This document shows, piece after piece, positions 34,761-42,962 of a stretch of 54,097 nucleotides of DNA. Each line of letters starts with the position of its first letter. The stretch's first letter is position 1. Under the pieces are notes generated by a model. It was not told where the DNA came from. It did no database searches and saw only the letters and a list, made by a program, of their open reading frames with translations. The DNA comes from Novosphingobium arvoryzae (GTDB lineage Bacteria; Pseudomonadota; Alphaproteobacteria; Sphingomonadales; Sphingomonadaceae): contig NZ_BMZD01000010.1 of NCBI RefSeq assembly GCF_014652615.1, forward strand, positions 1 to 54,097. Direction: 5' to 3'. The position numbers and the translations under genes were made by a program.

Positions 34761-36892
34761 GCGGCGATACTTTCTGCTTCGGACAGGATTTCAGGGTGCG
34801 GGAGCGCAGCCGTCTGAACAGGGGCGGGCGCCGGGGCCGGACCGCCGATCACGGCGACCACCTCGATCGGCTGCGACACCGGCAGTTCGGCAATGGACAG
34901 CACCAGGCACGACGGCGCGCGCAGCTTCAGCAGCGCGGCCAGCGCGCGGCGGGCGCGGGGCTGGACGATCAGCGCCAGCGGCGGCGCGGACGGGCCGCGC
35001 TGGGCGATCAGATTGGCAACGTGTTCGCCGATGTTGCGGGCGAGATCCGGCTCGATCACCGGCTGGCCGGTGGCGGGGTCGGTCAACCCCTGGACGATGG
35101 CGGCTTCCAGCTGGGCATCCAGCGTCAGCACCGGCAAGCGCTCTCCCGGCGCGCAGATGCGCCCCACGATCAGCCCGCCAAGCTCCGCGCGGACCAGTTC
35201 GACCAGCCGGTCGTGGTCCAGCGTCTGCTGCACCGCTGTGGCCAGGCTGGAGAGGATCGGCAGCGGGTGGCCGATGGGAATCCCGTCCTCCAGCAGCGCC
35301 CGCAGCAGGCGCGTCAGCGCGGCGAGCGAGAGCGGCTGGGGATACACGGCCTCCACCAGCCCGGCGGAATGGTCCTTCACCCCGTCAAGGATCGCGCGGA
35401 CTTCATCCGGCCCAAGCAGCGCCTGCGGCCGTTCGCCCAGCAGCTGGTTCAGCTGGGTGGCGATGACCGTGCTGGCATCGACCGTCAGGAACCCTTCGGC
35501 AATCGCATGGTCGCGCGCGGCCGGTTCGATCCACAGCGCCGGGCAGCCAAAGCTGGGATCGACCGTGGCTTCGCCCGCCAGCTTGTGATCGCCGCGCACT
35601 TCGCCCGCATCGATGGCCAGGATCCGGTCGGGGCGGATCGTGCCGCCCCCCAGCGGCACCCCGCCCAGCAGGATGCGATAGTCATTGGGCGAGATATCCA
35701 GCGAATCGCGCACCCGGAACTGCGGCACGACGAAGCCGAACGCCTGGCTGAGCTGCTTGCGCACGCCGGTAATCCGCGCGACCAGCGGCGATCCGCGCCG
35801 GTCATCGACCAGCTGGACCAGGCCATAGCCGAGTTCGATGGTCACCAGTGTGTGGTCGGACACGTCCTCCAGCACGATCCGCCCCGGATCGGCGGCGGGC
35901 GGTGCCTCGACCACGGCGGGTTCGGGCCGCGCCGCGCGCTCGCGCAGCTTGCGCCACAGCCAGAAGGCCAGGCCGGCAGCGGGCAGGAAAATCGTCTGCG
36001 GCATGGCCGGGATCACGCCGATCGCGCCAAGGATGATGGCGACCGGCAGCCACGTGCCGGGGCTGGCCAGCTGCCCGCCGATCTGCCCGGTCAGGTCGCG
36101 GCTGTCGGACACGCGGGTCACGATCACGGCCGCCGCGATGGACAGCAGCAGCGCCGGAACCTGCGCCACCAGCGCATCGCCCACGGCCAGCGTGACATAC
36201 TTTTCCGCCGCCTCGCCCGCGCTCAGGCCGTGGCTGATCATCCCCAGGCAGAAGCCCGCGATGATGTTCACGCCCAGGATCAGCAGTGCGGCGATGGCAT
36301 CGCCCTTCACGAACTTGCTGGCACCGTCCATCGAGCCATAGAAGTCCGCCTCGGTCGAAACCTCGCGGCGGCGGGCCTTGGCCTCGTCAGCGGTGAGCAG
36401 CCCGGCCGCCAGATCGGCGTCGATCGCCATCTGCTTGCCCGGCAAGGCATCCAGCGTGAAGCGCGCGGACACTTCCGACACGCGGCCTGCGCCCTTGGTC
36501 ACGACCACCATGTTGATGATCATCAGGATCATGAACACGAACAGCCCGACCGCGAAATTGCCGCCGATCAGGAACGCGCCGAACGCCTCGATCACGTGGC
36601 CCGCCGCCGCCCCGCCCTGGTGCCCGTTGACCAGCACGACGCGGGTCGAGGCCACGTTGAGCGCGAGACGCAGCAGCGTGGCGAACAGCAGGACCGACGG
36701 GAAGGACGAGAAGTCGAGCGGCTTTTCCGCGTTCATCGCCGCCATCAGGATCGCCACCGACAGCGCGATGTTGAGGACGAAGAACACGTCCAGCACCACC
36801 GCGGGGGTCGGCACGATCATCAGGCAGATGAGCGTCAGGATCCCCGCCGGCAGGGCCAACGCCGTGGGATTGATGCGCGAGAGCCAGGTCAC
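34757..36892 (-). CDS. flhA: flagellar type III export gate protein FlhA
   Basis: 711 aa. The N-terminal half has about eight membrane helices with the FHIPEP-family signature (NFAVGLFVFMILMIINMVVV then TKGAGRVSEVSARFTLDALP). The C-terminal half is the cytoplasmic domain that docks chaperone-substrate complexes. It forms the nonameric export gate with FlhB and FliPQR, which are not in this window. The start overlaps the preceding gene by four bases. Confidence 0.96.
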   Translation of the reverse strand: MTWLSRINPTALALPAGILTLICLMIVPTPAVVLDVFFVLNIALSVAILMAAMNAEKPLDFSSFPSVLLFATLLRLALNVASTRVVLVNGHQGGAAAGHVIEAFGAFLIGGNFAVGLFVFMILMIINMVVVTKGAGRVSEVSARFTLDALPGKQMAIDADLAAGLLTADEAKARRREVSTEADFYGSMDGASKFVKGDAIAALLILGVNIIAGFCLGMISHGLSAGEAAEKYVTLAVGDALVAQVPALLLSIAAAVIVTRVSDSRDLTGQIGGQLASPGTWLPVAIILGAIGVIPAMPQTIFLPAAGLAFWLWRKLRERAARPEPAVVEAPPAADPGRIVLEDVSDHTLVTIELGYGLVQLVDDRRGSPLVARITGVRKQLSQAFGFVVPQFRVRDSLDISPNDYRILLGGVPLGGGTIRPDRILAIDAGEVRGDHKLAGEATVDPSFGCPALWIEPAARDHAIAEGFLTVDASTVIATQLNQLLGERPQALLGPDEVRAILDGVKDHSAGLVEAVYPQPLSLAALTRLLRALLEDGIPIGHPLPILSSLATAVQQTLDHDRLVELVRAELGGLIVGRICAPGERLPVLTLDAQLEAAIVQGLTDPATGQPVIEPDLARNIGEHVANLIAQRGPSAPPLALIVQPRARRALAALLKLRAPSCLVLSIAELPVSQPIEVVAVIGGPAPAPAPVQTAALPHPEILSEAESIAA

Positions 36893-37728
36893 AGCCCGAA
36901 CGCCCTGAGCTTGCCATAGGCGGCGCGGACATGGCCCGGCAGCGCGCTGGAGCCGCCCGCGCCGAACGTTGTCGCCAGCGTATCCGCCATCGACGGCCGC
37001 GCGGCCTCGGCCGGTGCGGCGGCGGCGGCGTGGAATTCGCGCGCGATGGGGCCGAGCGCGGGGTTGGTTGCGGCCAGACTGGTTGCAGCAACCGGCAGCG
37101 CGGTGCCGTCCATCGCGGCGGCAACCTTGCCGCGCAGCAGGTCCATCACCTGCCCGACCGAACGCGGCGCGCCATCGGCAAAGAAGACGCCCCGGTTCGC
37201 CGCCGCCGCCGCAGGCAGCAGCGCGGCGGCGGACTGGCCGGGATCGGCGGCAAGCGCGGTCAGAAACCGTCCGGCCCCTTCGGCCCCCAGGAAGTGTGCG
37301 ACATACAGCTCAGCCGCGTCCGGCTCGCGCCCCAGCGTGGCGGTCAGGCTGGCGCGGTTGTCGTTCGCCAGTTCGGCAGCCATCAGCGCGGAGGCGGCGG
37401 GATCGAACCGCAGGGCCATGACTTCCGACCGCAGCGCCGGATCGCTGACTTTGCCGCCGGCAATCGCCGCATCGGCCCAGCCCAGCCCGTGCCGCTCGCC
37501 GTGGCGGTCCAGCATCGCCAGCCAGGTCCCTTGCGTGAACTGATAAAGCCCCGCCGCGCTGGACGTTTGCGCCCGCGCCGCGGGGTTCAGGCTGGATTCG
37601 ATCCGCGCCTGCGCCAGCAGATAGGAAAAATCGACCCCGGTCGCCTGCGCGGCGCGGGCAATTGCCGCCTGCACGTCGGCCCGAACCGGACCGGCAGCAG
37701 CGGCAGCAATGGATGGTGTCTGGCTCAA
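36889..37728 (-). CDS. flagellar-cluster lytic transglycosylase (SLT domain)
   Basis: 279 aa, no obvious signal peptide. A soluble-lytic-transglycosylase core covers about residues 20-60: catalytic Glu in LLAQARIESSLNP and AAGLYQFTQGTWL. The C-terminal third is Ala-rich linker ending in VRAAYGKLRAFGL. It probably opens the peptidoglycan for rod assembly, the job done by the C-terminal domain of FlgJ in enterobacteria; the FlgJ here lacks that domain. Lack of a Sec signal suggests export through the flagellar apparatus, as for SltF-type proteins. Confidence 0.85.
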   Translation of the reverse strand: MSQTPSIAAAAAGPVRADVQAAIARAAQATGVDFSYLLAQARIESSLNPAARAQTSSAAGLYQFTQGTWLAMLDRHGERHGLGWADAAIAGGKVSDPALRSEVMALRFDPAASALMAAELANDNRASLTATLGREPDAAELYVAHFLGAEGAGRFLTALAADPGQSAAALLPAAAAANRGVFFADGAPRSVGQVMDLLRGKVAAAMDGTALPVAATSLAATNPALGPIAREFHAAAAAPAEAARPSMADTLATTFGAGGSSALPGHVRAAYGKLRAFGL

Positions 37729-37766
37729 GCCGAACTCCCGGTGCGAAATGACTTCGCTGGGGGTTC

Positions 37767-37782
37767 AGCAAGGGGCGTGCCA
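37767..37782 (-). promoter_or_regulatory. sigma-54 promoter for transglycosylase-flhA-fliA
   Basis: On the minus strand TGGCACGCCCCTTGCT matches the sigma-54 consensus TGGCACG-N4-TTGCW at every fixed position. It sits in the 56-base gap between the flgN-like gene and the transglycosylase start. Confidence 0.85.
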
Positions 37783-37784
37783 AA

Positions 37785-38144
37785 TCAGATGCGGCCGCCC
37801 GTATAGGCATAGGCGGCGCGGGCATTGCCGGGCGCGTTGTAGAGCGCCGGACTGCCGGTCAGCGCGTCCAGCCGGGCGGCGACATTGGCCGCGATCAGGT
37901 TGCGAACCTGCCGGTTTACCTCGTTCAAACGCCGTGCGGCATCCAGCAGCCCCCGGCATTCCTCGTCGATCTGGCTGGCCTCCACGAAGGGGCCGCATTC
38001 GTCCAGCGTGCCGCACAGCGCGACCTTGTCCTGCGCGCAGCCCATGATCGCGTCCAGGTCCAGCCCGGCAAGCGCCTGCCGTTCGGCCTGCAACACGGCA
38101 ATCATCTGCCGCAGGTTTTCGCGCATTGCGGTGGTTCCGCTCAT
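37785..38144 (-). CDS. FlgN-like export chaperone
   Basis: 119 aa, helical, with heptad-like hydrophobic spacing from residue 7 to about 95 and a C-terminal AYAYTGGR tail. Size, position beside flgM and helical character fit FlgN, the chaperone that delivers FlgK and FlgL to FlhA; sequence conservation in that family is weak, so the call leans on context. Start overlaps the flgM stop (ATGA). Confidence 0.7.
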   Translation of the reverse strand: MSGTTAMRENLRQMIAVLQAERQALAGLDLDAIMGCAQDKVALCGTLDECGPFVEASQIDEECRGLLDAARRLNEVNRQVRNLIAANVAARLDALTGSPALYNAPGNARAAYAYTGGRI

Positions 38145-38434
38145 TTCCCGCTCCTCAGCAGCAGGCCCGCTGCGATCATGGCATCCGCCACCCGCATCGG
38201 GATCACCGGGTAGTTGCCCCGGTCGATCGCCTTGCGGATTTCGGAGACCCGCTCCGCATCGACCGGCGCCGCGCCCGCCTTGAACGCATCGCTGCGCTCG
38301 ACAGTGGGGGCATCGCTGGCCGCCGCCGCGTCCTTCGCGGCCGGGCGGGCATCCGGACGGGTGGCCCGAACATCCACCGCGCCAACGGCGCGGGCCGGTT
38401 GGAGGCCTTTCGGCCCGAATTCGATGGAAGGCAT
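38141..38434 (-). CDS. flgM: anti-sigma-28 factor FlgM
   Basis: 97 aa. A disordered Ala-rich N-terminal half is followed by the conserved sigma-binding helix region RVSEIRKAIDRGNYPVIPMR and a final VADAMIAAGLLL helix. FlgM binds FliA and is exported when the hook is complete. Located one operon away from fliA. Confidence 0.92.
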   Translation of the reverse strand: MPSIEFGPKGLQPARAVGAVDVRATRPDARPAAKDAAAASDAPTVERSDAFKAGAAPVDAERVSEIRKAIDRGNYPVIPMRVADAMIAAGLLLRSGK

Positions 38435-38517
38435 GGTGCCGCTCCTGGTTGATGGTTCACAGCCAAGGACGGCACTGGCAGCCCGCGTTTAAGGGCGGGC
38501 GGCAAGCTTTTTCCGCC
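38435..38517. other. flgA-flgM gap with GC hairpin
   Basis: GCCCGC and GCGGGC (about 38478-38497) form a 6-bp stem around an 8-base loop; read on the plus strand it is followed by a run of five T. The gap should hold the flgM promoter on the minus strand, but I see only a weak sigma-28-like pattern (TAAA, 14 bases, GCCG). Confidence 0.35.
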
Positions 38518-38994
38518 CTACGGCAAATCCATTCCGACCACGCCGGGCCGGATCACCCGCGCGCGCAGCGGCTGGGCCTTGGGGTTCAGCGTGCGCACGC
38601 GGATCCACGCGCCCGCCGCGCCGCTTTCCAGCGCCTCGCCCGGTTGCGACACGGCAAAGCCGCTGCCGCTGACGGTGATGCTGATCGCGTCCCCGCGCGC
38701 GACGACCGGCGCGGCCGCTTCGCCGGGCAGGTCCTGCGCCGCCGCCAGCGGCACGAACAGCCGCCACCCGCCGGGCTGCGGGCATTCCACCCGCACGCGA
38801 TCCCGCTGCGGCCCGTGCCAGGCCAGCGCCAGCGGCTGGGCGCAGGCCGCCAACCGCAAGCGCCGATCCACTGGCGTGGCGGGCGCTCCGGCAAAGGCGG
38901 CAACCGCGTGGTCGATCATGGCGAGGTCGGCCAGCGGCCCGGCCTGAGCGGGCGCCGCCAGCAGGGCCAGCGGCAGGATGGCATAACGGATCAT
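38518..38994 (-). CDS. flgA: flagellar P-ring assembly chaperone FlgA
   Basis: 158 aa with a signal peptide (MIRYAILPLALLAAPAQA). The C-terminal SAF-like region contains PVVARGDAISITVSGSGFAV and an IRVRTLNPKAQPLRARVI stretch, as in FlgA. It assists FlgI polymerisation around the rod in the periplasm. It is shorter than enterobacterial FlgA (about 219 aa). Start overlaps the stop of the MotB/ExbD-like gene (ATGA). Confidence 0.9.
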   Translation of the reverse strand: MIRYAILPLALLAAPAQAGPLADLAMIDHAVAAFAGAPATPVDRRLRLAACAQPLALAWHGPQRDRVRVECPQPGGWRLFVPLAAAQDLPGEAAAPVVARGDAISITVSGSGFAVSQPGEALESGAAGAWIRVRTLNPKAQPLRARVIRPGVVGMDLP

Positions 38995-39431
38995 CGGTCA
39001 ACTCCGGTGGATTGAGGCTGCGAGGCTGGCTGCAATGCGCGTGCCAGACCCGCGCTCTGGTCATAGGTCAGCGTGGCATAGGGGGTGCCCTGCCCGTCCG
39101 GCTCGATCACCAGTCGCGCGGGCCGCCCCGCCCCGCGCGCCATTTCAAGCGCGAGGGCGGCGGCATCGGTGGGGGCAACAATCGTCAGGCGCTGGCGCGG
39201 ATCGGCGGGCTGGGTTTTCAGCCAGCGCGCAAGTTCAGCCGCATCCACCCCGCGCCACACCGCGACCGGATCGGCCAGCGCCGGGGGCGCGGTCGGCGCG
39301 CCAGAGTTGGTAGCAGAGTGGGCGGGCGGCACGGCCGGTGCATCCTGCACCGCTGCTGCCGTGACCATGAACAGAATCAGCGACAGGTCGGCCAGCACCG
39401 TCTGCCAGCCGCTGCCCGCGCGCGCGATCAT
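38991..39431 (-). CDS. MotB/ExbD-like N-terminal membrane protein
   Basis: 146 aa. One N-terminal membrane helix with an acidic residue at its start (D15 in WQTVLADLSLILFMVTAAAV) resembles the proton-carrying Asp helix of MotB and ExbD. A Pro/Ala linker follows, then a roughly 90-residue periplasmic domain (LTIVAPTDAAALALEMARGA) that is not an OmpA-type peptidoglycan-binding domain. It is coupled by four-base overlaps to the MotA/ExbB-like gene before it and to flgA after it. Role unknown; a second ion-conducting stator is the obvious hypothesis. Confidence 0.65.
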   Translation of the reverse strand: MIARAGSGWQTVLADLSLILFMVTAAAVQDAPAVPPAHSATNSGAPTAPPALADPVAVWRGVDAAELARWLKTQPADPRQRLTIVAPTDAAALALEMARGAGRPARLVIEPDGQGTPYATLTYDQSAGLARALQPASQPQSTGVDR

Positions 39432-40105
39432 GCTGCCTCGGCCAGCGGATCGCCGGGGAGCGGCGGAGAAGCGGGGTTGAGATCGGCGAGCTGCGCGGCG
39501 AGCCAGTCGATCACCGCCTGCCGCTCGCGTTCCTCGGCCTGTGCGGCGCGCTCGATCATCCGGGCCAGCGGCGCGAGCAGCAGGTTCGCGGCGAGCAAGC
39601 CGTAGAGCGTCGTCACCACCGCCATCGAGATCGCCCCCGCAAACGCCCCGCGCGCCAGTCCTTCGACCGGCAACTGGCTAAGCGAAACGAGCGTTCCGGC
39701 AAGGCCGAACACGGGGGCCAGCTCTGCCGCCTGCGCCAGCGTGCGCACGGCCCGCTCCGCCCCGGCCAGCCGCCGCGCGCGAAACGCGGCGTGGCTTTCC
39801 AGCAGCGCCTGCACAGACCGGCGCGCGATCATCGCTTCGGTTGCCTGTTCGAACTCGTCATCGTCGAAATGATGCAGCGGCGCGCGCAGGAATCCGTCCT
39901 GGCGGATTTCCTGCACCTGCAGCGCCACTTCGGCGCGGGTGCCATCGGCGTCGAACTGCGGCTGGCCCAGCTGGCCCAGCTTGCGCAGTGTGATCCGGCA
40001 ATCACCGATCCCGCAGCGCAGCACGGTCGCCAGCGCGGTGCCGCCCAGCACGATCAGGGCCGACGGGCCGTCGATCAGGGTCATCAGGTTCATCGCGGTG
40101 TGCAC
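39428..40105 (-). CDS. MotA/ExbB/TolQ-like channel subunit
   Basis: 225 aa. Helices occur near residues 10-30 (LIDGPSALIVLGGTALATVL) and in the conserved pair ELAPVFGLAGTLVSLSQLP and GAISMAVVTTLYGLLAANLLLAP, the latter being the MotA/ExbB channel signature. It is shorter than the true MotA at 48122 (287 aa). First gene of an operon with the MotB/ExbD-like gene and flgA. Divergent from flgB across 186 bases. Confidence 0.8.
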   Translation of the reverse strand: MHTAMNLMTLIDGPSALIVLGGTALATVLRCGIGDCRITLRKLGQLGQPQFDADGTRAEVALQVQEIRQDGFLRAPLHHFDDDEFEQATEAMIARRSVQALLESHAAFRARRLAGAERAVRTLAQAAELAPVFGLAGTLVSLSQLPVEGLARGAFAGAISMAVVTTLYGLLAANLLLAPLARMIERAAQAEERERQAVIDWLAAQLADLNPASPPLPGDPLAEAA

Positions 40106-40240
40106 TCCTTCCCTCCGAAGGACGGCGGTGCGCGCAGCATTTCAGGCGGCAACCCAACTTTGCCGCATTCCGGCAAGGATTTGCCGCCTGCCCCGCGCCG
40201 CCGCAGCCGCAAACCCCCGGAAAACCGCCATTCGGCAAAC

Positions 40241-40256
40241 TGGCACACCCTTTGCT
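40241..40256 (+). promoter_or_regulatory. sigma-54 promoter for the flgB operon
   Basis: TGGCACACCCTTTGCT matches TGGCACG-N4-TTGCW with a single difference (A for the last G) and lies about 36 bases before the flgB start. It should drive flgBCDEFGHIJKL and possibly motAB. Confidence 0.85.
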
Positions 40257-40291
40257 CTTTGACAGGCACGCAACCAACCGGAGACGGGACA

Positions 40292-40639
40292 ATGGCTGAA
40301 GGCCTGTTTGGAATTCATGGCACCGCACTGCAGCTGCGCTCGCAGCGCATGGGCCTGATTACGTCGAACATCGCGAACGCCGGCACCCCCGGCTACAAGG
40401 CGCGCGACATCGATTTCGCCGCCGCGCTGAAAGCCCGCACCGAAGGGCTGAGCAACGACCAGGCCGTGGCGCAGGCCACCCGCTGGCGTGTGCCGGTGAT
40501 GCCCAGCATGGACGGCAACACCGTGGAAATGGCGACCGAGCAGACGGCGTTTGCCGAAAACGCGGTCGGCTATCAGGCCACGCTGACCTTCGTGCGCGGG
40601 CGGATCGAAACGCTGACCCGCGCGCTGAAGGGCGATTAA
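40292..40639 (+). CDS. flgB: flagellar proximal rod protein FlgB
   Basis: 115 aa. Rod signature RMGLITSNIANAGTPGYKARDIDF near residues 20-41 and helical C-terminus. First gene of the hook-basal-body operon; FlgB joins the MS ring to the rod. The start at ATG 40292 follows GGAGACGG. Confidence 0.95.
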   Translation: MAEGLFGIHGTALQLRSQRMGLITSNIANAGTPGYKARDIDFAAALKARTEGLSNDQAVAQATRWRVPVMPSMDGNTVEMATEQTAFAENAVGYQATLTFVRGRIETLTRALKGD

Positions 40640-40642
40640 AAA

Positions 40643-41050
40643 ATGGCCGGACAGCCTTTCACTCTGTTCGACGTCGCCCGCCGGGGGATGTCCGCCCAGC
40701 TGGTGCGGATGAACGCGGCCTCGTCCAACCTGGCCAACGCCGGCACCGTCAGCGCCAGCGAAGGCGAAGCCTATCGCCCGATCCGCGCCGTCTTTGCCGA
40801 GGAACTGGACCGCCGCACCGGCCTCTCCACCGTCCGCGTCGGCAGCGTGGTCCGCTCTGACGTCGCGCCGCTGAAACAGCACAGCCCCGATCACCCGCTG
40901 GCCGATGCCGACGGCAATGTCTGGGCCGCCCCGGTCGATGAAAACGCCGAGATGGTCGAGATGCTCGATGCCTCGCGCCAGTACCAGAACCTGGTCGAGG
41001 CGCTCTCCACCGCCAAGCAGCTGATGCTCGAAACGATGAGGATGAAATGA
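40643..41050 (+). CDS. flgC: flagellar proximal rod protein FlgC
   Basis: 135 aa. N-terminal rod motif (VRMNAASSNLANAGT) and C-terminal NAEMVEMLDASRQYQNLVEA helix as in FlgC. Three bases after flgB; overlaps flgD by four (ATGA). Exported through the flagellar apparatus and built into the rod. Confidence 0.95.
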   Translation: MAGQPFTLFDVARRGMSAQLVRMNAASSNLANAGTVSASEGEAYRPIRAVFAEELDRRTGLSTVRVGSVVRSDVAPLKQHSPDHPLADADGNVWAAPVDENAEMVEMLDASRQYQNLVEALSTAKQLMLETMRMK

Positions 41051-41337
41051 CCGTAAGCGCAATCTCGAACGGCACTTCCGCCCCGGCTGCGGCCGCGTCG
41101 GCTGCCCAGAACAAGACGCTGGGACAGGCGGATTTCATCCGGCTGATGACCACCCAGATGAAGCTGCAGGACCCGCTGGAGCCGGTCGATAACAAGGAGA
41201 TGATCGCGCAGATGGCGCAGTTCTCGTCCCTGTCCGGCATCAGCGAGATCAACGCCACGCTGAAGGCGATTTCCGCCCAGCTGGAACAGGTCACGGCCAC
41301 CGCGCCCGCCACCACAACCCCTGAAACCCCCGCCTGA
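41047..41337 (+). CDS. flgD: flagellar hook-assembly protein FlgD, minimal
   Basis: 96 aa. The conserved N-terminal block LGQADFIRLMTTQMKLQDPL and EMIAQMAQFSSLSGI is intact, but the protein ends soon after. Typical FlgD is above 200 aa and includes a tudor/FnIII hook-cap domain; none is present here. The stop at 41337 is followed by the flgE ribosome-binding site, so no frameshifted tail is hidden in the 22-base gap. Confidence 0.9.
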   Translation: MTVSAISNGTSAPAAAASAAQNKTLGQADFIRLMTTQMKLQDPLEPVDNKEMIAQMAQFSSLSGISEINATLKAISAQLEQVTATAPATTTPETPA

Positions 41338-41359
41338 TCCCACCGCAGGAGCAAGTCCA

Positions 41360-42172
41360 ATGTCCTTCTACACCTCATTGAACGGCCTGAAGAACGCGCA
41401 GTCCGAATTGTCGGTCATCGCCAACAACCTCGCCAACGCCGAAACCACCGGCTTCAAGAAAAGCCGGATCAACTTTGCCGACATCGTCGCCAGTTCCGCT
41501 TCGGCCAATCCGAAGCTGGTCAAGGGCATCGGTTCCGCCGTCCAGTCGATCGACCAGAACTTCTCGCTCGGCCCCACGCAGCAGACCGGCGGCGCGCTCG
41601 ACATGGCGATCAACGGCGAAGGCTTCTTCACCAAGGTCTCCCCGGTCACCGGCAAGACGTTCTATACCCGCAACGGCAATTTCACGCTGGATGGCGGCGG
41701 GTTCGTCACCGACACGCAGGGCAGCCGCCTGCAGGTGCTGCCCGTCGATGCGGCGGGCAATGTCACCTCCACCACGCCCATTGACGCGCAGGCCCCGCTG
41801 GTCAGCGGCACGGGGTTCGATTTCATGGCCGTGACGATCAAGGCCGATGGCTCGGTCATCGCGTCCTATGCCGATGGTTCGGTGGCGAACGTCGGCAAAG
41901 TCGCGCTGGCCAGCTTCGTCTCGCCGGGCGGGCTGCTCCAGATCGGCGGGCAGGACTGGCAGGCCACTGGCATTTCCGGCCCGGCGACCTATGGCCAGCC
42001 CGGCGCGGCGCGGTTCGGCACGATCCTGTCGGGCAGCCTCGAACAGTCGAACGTCGACATTGCCGAGGAAATGGTCGGGCTGATCACCGCCCAGCGCTAT
42101 TTCCAGGCCAACGCCAAGGCGATCGATACCGCGACCCAGCTGTCGCAGACGATCATCAACCTGCGCAGCTGA
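41360..42172 (+). CDS. flgE: flagellar hook protein FlgE, short form
   Basis: 270 aa. The N-terminal D0 motif LSVIANNLANAETTGFKKSR, central GALDMAINGEGFF and C-terminal SNVDIAEEMVGLITAQRYFQANAK are all present. Enterobacterial FlgE is about 400 aa; the shortfall is in the middle, where the outward-facing D2 region would be. Position after flgD makes this the hook rather than another rod protein. GGAG lies at a good distance from the ATG. Confidence 0.9.
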   Translation: MSFYTSLNGLKNAQSELSVIANNLANAETTGFKKSRINFADIVASSASANPKLVKGIGSAVQSIDQNFSLGPTQQTGGALDMAINGEGFFTKVSPVTGKTFYTRNGNFTLDGGGFVTDTQGSRLQVLPVDAAGNVTSTTPIDAQAPLVSGTGFDFMAVTIKADGSVIASYADGSVANVGKVALASFVSPGGLLQIGGQDWQATGISGPATYGQPGAARFGTILSGSLEQSNVDIAEEMVGLITAQRYFQANAKAIDTATQLSQTIINLRS

Positions 42173-42201
42173 TCCGGCTGAGGCAAAGGGAGTAACCCCG
42201 C

Positions 42202-42942
42202 ATGGACCGGATGATCTGGACCGCGGTGACCGGCATGTCCGCCAGCATGGCACGCCAGCGGATGATCGCCAGCAACATGGCCAATGCCCAGACCATCGGC
42301 TTTCGCGCCGAGATCATGCGCGCCACGCCGATGACGCTGAAAGGGCCGAGCCTGGAATCGCGCGCGATGACCGATGCCTCGGTCCACGGCGCGATCATGA
42401 CCGCCGGCGCCATGACCCCCACGGGCCGCGCGCTGGACGTGGCGCTGCAAGGCGATGCGCTGCTGACCGTGCAGGCCGCCGACGGGACCGAAGCCTACAC
42501 CCGGCGCGGCGACCTGTCGGTTTCGCCCAACGGGCTGCTGGTCAACGGCGAAGGCTATCCGGTGATGAACGATGGCGCCCCGATTTCCATTCCCCCCGGC
42601 AGCGATGTTTCGATTGCCGAGGACGGCGCGGTGATGGTGCGCGATCCCGCCAATCCGGAAGCCCCGCCCCAGCAGATCGACCGGCTGAAGCTGGCAAGCT
42701 GGCGCGGGACCGACATCGCCAAGGGGCTGGACGGCCTGTTCCGCGTGACCGGCGGCGGGGTGCTGCCCGCCGATGCCGATGCGCGCCTGGCCCCGGCCAC
42801 GCTGGAACAATCGAACGTGCGGCCCAGCGAAGTGCTGGTCGAAATGGTCGAAGCCCAGCGCCTCTACGACATGCGCACCAAGCTGGTCGCGACCGCCAAG
42901 GAACTCGACGAAGGCAGCGCCAGTCTGATGCGCCTTTCGTAA
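42202..42942 (+). CDS. flgF: flagellar proximal rod protein FlgF
   Basis: 246 aa. N-terminal MIASNMANAQTIGFRAEIM and C-terminal SNVRPSEVLVEMVEAQRLYDM motifs of the FlgF/FlgG group; central TGRALDVALQGDALLTVQ. Thirty bases after flgE with GGGAG upstream. Forms part of the rod. Confidence 0.94.
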   Translation: MDRMIWTAVTGMSASMARQRMIASNMANAQTIGFRAEIMRATPMTLKGPSLESRAMTDASVHGAIMTAGAMTPTGRALDVALQGDALLTVQAADGTEAYTRRGDLSVSPNGLLVNGEGYPVMNDGAPISIPPGSDVSIAEDGAVMVRDPANPEAPPQQIDRLKLASWRGTDIAKGLDGLFRVTGGGVLPADADARLAPATLEQSNVRPSEVLVEMVEAQRLYDMRTKLVATAKELDEGSASLMRLS

Positions 42943-42962
42943 CAAGCACAAGGAGTTAACCC

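Noticed and set aside
34679..36919. Plus-strand frame of 746 codons over flhA
   Set aside because: Shadow of flhA on the opposite strand with biased composition.
40150..40200. Sigma-54-like site on the minus strand for the stator-like/flgA operon
   Set aside because: The closest strings have the two elements one base too close or two too far apart.
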